From an uncultured Oscillochloris sp. (lineage in GTDB: Bacteria; Chloroflexota; Chloroflexia; Chloroflexales; Chloroflexaceae): a stretch of DNA of 7,514 nucleotides. Below, piece by piece: positions 3,930-7,514 of the stretch (positions are counted from its first letter, which is position 1; each line of letters opens with the position of its first letter). The translations under genes and the position numbers were made by a program. The stretch is taken from NCBI GenBank assembly GCA_903877945.1, contig CAIRFY010000240.1, positions 1 to 7,514 on the forward strand, given 5' to 3'. A model generated the notes under the pieces. It was given only the letters and a program-made list of their open reading frames with translations, was not told the origin of the DNA and did no database searches.

Positions 3930-6449
3930 ATGAATAATCCCAACCGTCCTATAAAGCCCGAGGTGATGAGTCCAGCCGGCCACTGGCCGCAGCTCCACGC
4001 CGCCATTGAGGCCGGGGCCGACGCCGTCTACTTCGGCCTGAAGCATTTTAGCGCCCGCGCTAAGGTCGGATTCACCTTGGATGAACTGCCCGAGGCGCTG
4101 CGTACCCTCCATCGGCGCGGCGTCAAGGGCTGCGTCACCTTTAACACCCTGGTGTTTGACCATGAACTGCGCGAGGCCGCCCGTGGCCTGGAGGCCATCG
4201 CCGCAGCCGGTGCCGACTCGATCATTGTGCAGGATGTCGGCGTGGCCCGCATGGCCCACCAGATTGCTCCGGATCTGGCCATCCACGGCAGCACCCAGAT
4301 GAGTATCACCAGCGCCGAGGGCCTGGAACTGGCCCGCCAGTTTGGCGTGAGCCGGGTGGTGCTGGCCCGCGAGCTTTCCCTGACCGATGTGCGCGCCATC
4401 CGAGCGGCCACCGATCTTGAGTTGGAGATCTTCGGCCACGGTGCCCTCTGCGTCTCCTACTCCGGCCAGTGCTTCTCGTCGGAGGCGTGGGGCGGCCGCA
4501 GCGCCAACCGTGGACAGTGCGCCCAGGCGTGTCGTCTGCCCTACGATCTGATCGTCGATGGACGCCACATGCCCCTCGGCGATGCGCGCTACCTGCTCTC
4601 GCCCGGCGACCTCTACGCCCTCCAGCATATCCCTGAGATTGTGCAGATCGGCATCGCGGCGATCAAGATCGAGGGCCGCTATAAGAACGAGGCGTATGTG
4701 GCCCTGACGACCAGCGCCTACCGCAAGGCGATTGATGAGGCGTGGGCTGGCCTGCCCCTCAGCATCACCCGCGCCGAGGAGATCCAACTGGAGCAGGTCT
4801 ACTCGCGTGGCCTGGGTGACTACTTCATCGGCGGCACGAATCATCAGAAGGTGGTGACCGGGCGCTCGCCGCGCAACCGGGGCGTGCTGGTTGGCCGGGT
4901 CGATCTCATCCTGTCAGACCACGTGCTGCTGGTGCCGGATCCGCGCATTGATGCGGCTCCGCTCAAGCCCGGCGACGGCGTAGTCTTTGACGCTGCTGAC
5001 TGGCGCAGCCCCGAGGAGCCTGAGGAGGGTGGGCGTCTCTACTATGTGACCCCGGCGCGTGGCGGGTTGCTGGAGCTAGAGTTTGCCAAAGGCGCGCTCG
5101 ACTTCAGCCGGATCAGGGTGGGCGACGTGCTCTGGCGCACCTACGATCCTGATCTGGATAAGGCGGTGCGGCCCTTCCTCGCTCCCGCCGCGCCCCTGCG
5201 CCGCCAGCCGCTGACGGCGCGGGTGATCGCCCACGAGGGTGCGCCCCTGGAGATAACCTTGTCTTTGGTCACACACCCTGAATTGCGGGCGACGGTGCGT
5301 TCCGCCGAGCCCCTGGGTATCGCCCAGCGCCGCGCCGTAGATGCGGAGTACCTGCGCGAGCAGCTTTGTCGCCTGGGCACCACGCCCTATGAGCTGGTTG
5401 ATCTTCAACTTGACATAAAGGGTTCGCCCTTTGCGCCCAGTTCGCTGCTGAATAACCTGCGTCGTGAGGCGGTGGAGGAGCTGGTGCGACAGCAAGAGGC
5501 TGTTCGACTCCCCTCCCCCTCACGGGGGGAGGGGCTGGGGGAGAGGGGCGTGCGGGACGGGGCACGTGTAACGACGACCGTGATACCGCAACTGCACCTG
5601 CTCGTCCGCACGCCCGAGCAACTCGCCGCCGCCCTGGAGCTACACCCGGCCAGCATCACCCTCGACTACCTCGATCTGTACGGGCTGCAGTCGGCGGTGG
5701 AGCGCGTGCATGAGGCCGGGGTTGAGGCTCGTGTGGCCAGCCCGCGTGTCCTCAAACCTAGCGAGGAGCGGGTGGTTCACTTCCTGCTCAAGCTCAACTG
5801 CCCGATCCTGGTGCGATCCGGCGGGCTGCTCCAGTCGCTCCAGACCGTGGAGCACCCGGCCCTGATCGGCGACTTCAGCCTGAATGTCGCGAACGTGCTT
5901 AGCGCCGAGATCTTTATGGGCCTCGGGCTGGATCGGCTCACGCCCACCTACGACCTCAACGCGGCCCAGGTGGCTGACCTGACCCGTGGCATCGGCTCCG
6001 GGGCCATCGAGGCTGTGGCTTACCAGCACCTGCCGGTCTTCCACACCGAACACTGCGTCTTCTGCCGCTTCCTCTCCAGTGGCACCAGTTCGAAAGACTG
6101 CGGCCATCCCTGCGAGACGCGCCGCGTGGCCCTGCGCGATGAGCGCGGGCGCACGCACCCAGTCATGGCCGACGTTGGCTGTCGCAATACCGTTTTCGGC
6201 GCGGAGGCCCAGGAGGCCAGCCGACATATGGACGCCTGGCGCGCAGCCGGGATCGTCCACTACCGGCTGGAGTTTGTTCACGAGACGGGGGCACAGGTGA
6301 CACAGGTAGCCCGCGCTTTCGCCGACTACCTTGCCACCACGATCCCTGCTGCCGAGTTGGGCCGCCGCCTCTCTGAGATCGCCCCCGAGGGTGTCACCGA
6401 GGGCAGCCTGTTCGTACCTGCGGGCTACACCACGATCCCGCTGATGTAG
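3930..6449 (+). CDS. rlhA: Long U32-family protein with DUF3656, RlhA-like (23S rRNA C2501 hydroxylation candidate)
   Basis: An 839 aa member of peptidase family U32. Characterised relatives RlhA and TrhP hydroxylate rRNA and tRNA bases rather than cut protein. The N-terminal barrel begins PEVMSPAGHW and includes GADAVYFG (29-36), IHGSTQMS (118-125) and the signature EIFGHGALCVSYSGQC (166-181), then NRGQCAQACRLPYD. Cys174, 181, 197 and 201 form the conserved cluster-type quartet. A DUF3656-like region follows from about residue 325 to 520, ending SSLLNNLRREAVEEL. The C-terminal domain (about 555-839) holds a second quartet: Cys709, 712, 724 and 728. Residues 527-541 are encoded by a palindromic repeat. 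It is longer than E. coli RlhA (roughly 650 aa). The upstream in-frame ATG at 3897 is rejected because the likely -10 lies between it and 3930. RlhA rather than TrhP is chosen for the DUF3656 region; substrate is inferred. Confidence 0.85.
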   Translation: MNNPNRPIKPEVMSPAGHWPQLHAAIEAGADAVYFGLKHFSARAKVGFTLDELPEALRTLHRRGVKGCVTFNTLVFDHELREAARGLEAIAAAGADSIIVQDVGVARMAHQIAPDLAIHGSTQMSITSAEGLELARQFGVSRVVLARELSLTDVRAIRAATDLELEIFGHGALCVSYSGQCFSSEAWGGRSANRGQCAQACRLPYDLIVDGRHMPLGDARYLLSPGDLYALQHIPEIVQIGIAAIKIEGRYKNEAYVALTTSAYRKAIDEAWAGLPLSITRAEEIQLEQVYSRGLGDYFIGGTNHQKVVTGRSPRNRGVLVGRVDLILSDHVLLVPDPRIDAAPLKPGDGVVFDAADWRSPEEPEEGGRLYYVTPARGGLLELEFAKGALDFSRIRVGDVLWRTYDPDLDKAVRPFLAPAAPLRRQPLTARVIAHEGAPLEITLSLVTHPELRATVRSAEPLGIAQRRAVDAEYLREQLCRLGTTPYELVDLQLDIKGSPFAPSSLLNNLRREAVEELVRQQEAVRLPSPSRGEGLGERGVRDGARVTTTVIPQLHLLVRTPEQLAAALELHPASITLDYLDLYGLQSAVERVHEAGVEARVASPRVLKPSEERVVHFLLKLNCPILVRSGGLLQSLQTVEHPALIGDFSLNVANVLSAEIFMGLGLDRLTPTYDLNAAQVADLTRGIGSGAIEAVAYQHLPVFHTEHCVFCRFLSSGTSSKDCGHPCETRRVALRDERGRTHPVMADVGCRNTVFGAEAQEASRHMDAWRAAGIVHYRLEFVHETGAQVTQVARAFADYLATTIPAAELGRRLSEIAPEGVTEGSLFVPAGYTTIPLM
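5508..5548. repeat. Palindromic GC repeat embedded in frame in the U32 gene
   Basis: Perfect 10 bp stem, CCCCTCCCCC (5510-5519) and GGGGGAGGGG (5525-5534), with a five-base loop, followed by GCTGGGGGAGAGGGG. The complement reads as the same unit (CCCCAGC adjoining a CCCCTC-type hairpin) found twice in the intergenic element at 6497-6604. Here it encodes LPSPSRGEGLGERGV without breaking the frame, in the linker between the DUF3656-like region and the C-terminal domain. It lacks the terminal repeats of the intergenic element. Confidence 0.8.
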
Positions 6450-6452
6450 GAA

Positions 6453-6462
6453 CCGCTACCCT
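6453..6462. repeat. Left target-site duplication of the MITE-like element
   Basis: CCGCTACCCT, identical to 6630-6639 and directly abutting the left terminal repeat. It lies three bases after the U32 stop codon and repeats the last bases of the convergent protease gene. Confidence 0.75.
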
Positions 6463-6629
6463 CAGAGCTGTTGCAAAGTCGTGTGATCGCCGATCAGCCC
6501 TCACCCCCAGCCCCCTCTCCCTGAGCGGGAGAGGGGGAGCCGGAAGCGTCCTGTTACGGAATCTCCCCTCTCCCCGTGAGGGAGAGGGGCAGGGGGTGAG
6601 GGCCGGAGGGTGAATTTGCAACAGCCCTG
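6463..6629. mobile_element. 167 bp MITE-like element with terminal inverted repeats
   Basis: The ends are 15 bp inverted repeats: CAGAGCTGTTGCAAA at 6463-6477 and, read inward from the right, CAGGGCTGTTGCAAA (6615-6629). They differ at one base. CCGCTACCCT flanks it directly on both sides, as expected of a 10 bp target duplication. The inside is two facing copies of a GC-rich hairpin unit, so the whole is nearly palindromic. There is no room for a transposase, so it must have been moved in trans. The CTGTTGCAAA end resembles those of some insertion sequences such as IS26, but IS26 makes 8 bp duplications, so the parent family is open. It sits between two converging genes, and its hairpins may now end transcription from both sides. 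Confidence 0.8.
6497..6604. terminator. Pair of facing GC-rich hairpins; possible bidirectional terminator
   Basis: The first hairpin pairs CCCCCTCTCCC (6511-6521) with 6527-6537 over an 11 bp stem. The second pairs CCCCTCTCCC (6565-6574) with 6580-6589 over 10 bp. Outer arms (GCCCTCACCCCC at 6497-6508 and its near complement ending at 6604) let the two fold into one large cruciform. The position between converging genes suits termination, but no T runs follow the stems, so classical intrinsic termination is uncertain. Confidence 0.5.
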
Positions 6630-6639
6630 CCGCTACCCT
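6630..6639. repeat. Right target-site duplication, overlapping the protease stop codon
   Basis: CCGCTACCCT abuts the right terminal repeat of the element. Its minus-strand reading contains the stop codon (TAG, 6633-6635) of the CPBP protease gene, so this is probably the original target and 6453-6462 the duplicate. The insertion left the protease reading frame complete. Confidence 0.75.
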
Positions 6640-7292
6640 TTGGCCAGCATGGGCATCAAGGTAATATCGAGAACCATTGACACAAACGTAAGCATGTGGA
6701 TGGCTACCGATGCCCAGACATTGCGCGTGCGCAGCACCAGGTAGCCGCCGATGATCCCGATGGGCAGGGCCATAATCGCCATCAGGCTGCGCTCAATCAT
6801 ACCCACCGGGGCCACGGCGTAGTGGTTGAGCGCGTAAAGGATGGTCGTGGTGAACACGACAAGGTGCTTGTTCACTCCACGACCAAGCAGGGCCGAAAAG
6901 AGCATGCCCCGCCAGAGAAACTCCTCAGCCAGCACCAGCACCGGGAAGAGGTAGATCAGTTTCAGCCCGACCAGGATCGTCTCCATCTGTTCCATCGGTG
7001 CGCCACCGCTGCGGTAGTACATGAACGTGTTTGTGAGATCCATCACGGCCAGGCCCACGCCAAGCCCGCCGCCCCAGATCAGCGCGGGGCGCAGGTTCTG
7101 CCGAGTGATGCCCATCTGCTGCCATGCGTCGTTACGTTGACAGTAGCCAATCACCAGGCCGAGCGAGCCGAGGACGTAGAGGAAGGTGGCCGGCCACTCG
7201 CCCAGCGGGGTGAAGTGACTGACGAGGCCAAGCAGCCAGATGGCGGCCACCAGGCCGAGGGACAGGCGCAACCGACGGGTCTGTTCTTGCAT
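6633..7292 (-). CDS. CPBP-family intramembrane metalloprotease (CAAX protease/Abi-like)
   Basis: A 219 aa polytopic membrane protein of the CPBP family (PF02517), predicted to cleave within the membrane using a metal-activated water. The three family motifs are present: EEFLWRG (Glu123, Glu124, Arg128), LYALNHY with His157, and a late His199 in AIHMLTF. Hydrophobic stretches at about 10-28, 36-50, 71-88, 104-121, 143-155, 170-187 and 193-213 fit the usual six to eight membrane helices. AGGAAG lies five bases before the ATG and supports the start. The stop codon falls inside the target duplication of the adjacent MITE-like element. Bacterial members act in bacteriocin immunity, protein maturation or unknown roles; nothing here fixes the substrate. 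Its upstream region is the repeat block at the right end of the window. Confidence 0.9.
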   Translation of the reverse strand: MQEQTRRLRLSLGLVAAIWLLGLVSHFTPLGEWPATFLYVLGSLGLVIGYCQRNDAWQQMGITRQNLRPALIWGGGLGVGLAVMDLTNTFMYYRSGGAPMEQMETILVGLKLIYLFPVLVLAEEFLWRGMLFSALLGRGVNKHLVVFTTTILYALNHYAVAPVGMIERSLMAIMALPIGIIGGYLVLRTRNVWASVAIHMLTFVSMVLDITLMPMLAKG

Positions 7293-7346
7293 AGAAACTT
7301 CCTGTGCAGGGAGATACCACGAAGGCTAAAGGATACCACACCCTAC

Positions 7347-7388
7347 TACTACAGTTGTAGTTTGAATTACCCCCCCTAGCCCCCCCGC
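7347..7388. repeat. Border of the hairpin repeat (right copy, inverted relative to the left end)
   Basis: TACTACAGTTGT (7347-7358) and the 20-mer at 7369-7388 (A, C7, TAG, C7, GC) are exact reverse complements of 61-72 and 10-29. The internal spacing is 10 nt here and 31 nt at the left. The 12-mer overlaps a small palindrome, CTACAGTTGTAG (7349-7360). It lies 55 bp upstream of the protease start, so it may contribute to that promoter region. Confidence 0.75.
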
Positions 7389-7514
7389 CAGGGGGGGGGG
7401 ACAATGCATTGGTTGGTTCCCCCCCGCAAGCGGGGGGGGACAATGCATTGGTTGGTTCCCCCCCGCTTGCGGGGGGGGGACAATGCATTGGTTGGTTCCC
7501 CCCCGCAAGCGGGG
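7380..7514. repeat. Tandem array of 39-40 bp hairpin units (continues past the window)
   Basis: Each unit is an invariant 18-mer ACAATGCATTGGTTGGTT followed by seven Cs, a GC-rich core and a run of Gs. The 18-mers start at 7401, 7440 and 7480. The C arms are always seven long. The G arms are 10, 8 and 9 long, and the last is cut off. The cores are GCCA (7387-7390), GCAAGC (7426-7431), GCTTGC (7465-7470) and GCAAGC (7505-7510), so the centre flips between AA and TT. Stems reach 9 bp. The open frames through the array are repeat translations, not genes. Confidence 0.9.

Noticed and set aside
3834..4844. Long 336 aa open frame on the minus strand
   Set aside because: Antisense shadow of the U32 gene caused by high GC; no family resemblance, and it crosses the TA promoter region.
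7132..7508. Open frames rich in PPPXXGG and NALSPP repeats
   Set aside because: They are translations of the tandem hairpin array and of the protease gene in another frame.
7401..7514. Regular 39-40 bp periodicity resembling a CRISPR array
   Set aside because: The sequence between hairpins is identical in every unit rather than variable, and no cas genes are near. It is a plain tandem repeat.

Overview
This 7.5 kb window is bacterial chromosome with high-GC core genes and one AT-richer insert. Gene content (an F420-type luciferase-like oxidoreductase, a very long U32 protein, a MazEF pair), several promoters placed directly on start codons, and dense C7/G7 palindromic repeats suggest an actinobacterium-like or, more likely, a filamentous Chloroflexota genome. 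That placement is an inference from style, not from a marker gene.

Layout from left to right. Positions 1-101 hold the end of a C/G-rich hairpin repeat and a short heptamer repeat. A family 2 glycosyltransferase (137-895, +) converges, with a 15 bp gap, on an LLM-class flavin/F420 oxidoreductase (911-1789, -). After 213 bp of gene-free DNA comes an AT-richer DNA methyltransferase (2003-3130, -), then a MazF-type toxin (3233-3574, -) and its ribbon-helix-helix antitoxin (3571-3807, -). The antitoxin has a near-perfect promoter with a 22 bp palindrome over the -10 box. Divergently, a very long U32-family protein (3930-6449, +; RlhA-like, with DUF3656) carries an in-frame copy of a dispersed GC-rich palindrome in an interdomain linker. 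It converges on a CPBP-family membrane protease (6633-7292, -). Between these two lies a 167 bp MITE-like element (6463-6629) with 15 bp terminal inverted repeats and exactly abutting 10 bp direct repeats. The right end (7347-7514) is a tandem array of 39-40 bp units, each an 18 bp spacer plus a C7/G8-10 hairpin; its border sequence is an inverted copy of the left edge of the window.

The genes do not form one pathway. The clearest functional unit is the autoregulated mazEF-type operon, possibly acquired together with the adjacent solitary methyltransferase (genome maintenance or defence). The flanking genes look like housekeeping: envelope glycosylation, redox, RNA hydroxylation and membrane proteolysis. 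The most notable signals are non-coding: a complete MITE with target duplication, a coding exaptation of a related palindrome, a leaderless TA promoter/operator, and the tandem hairpin array.
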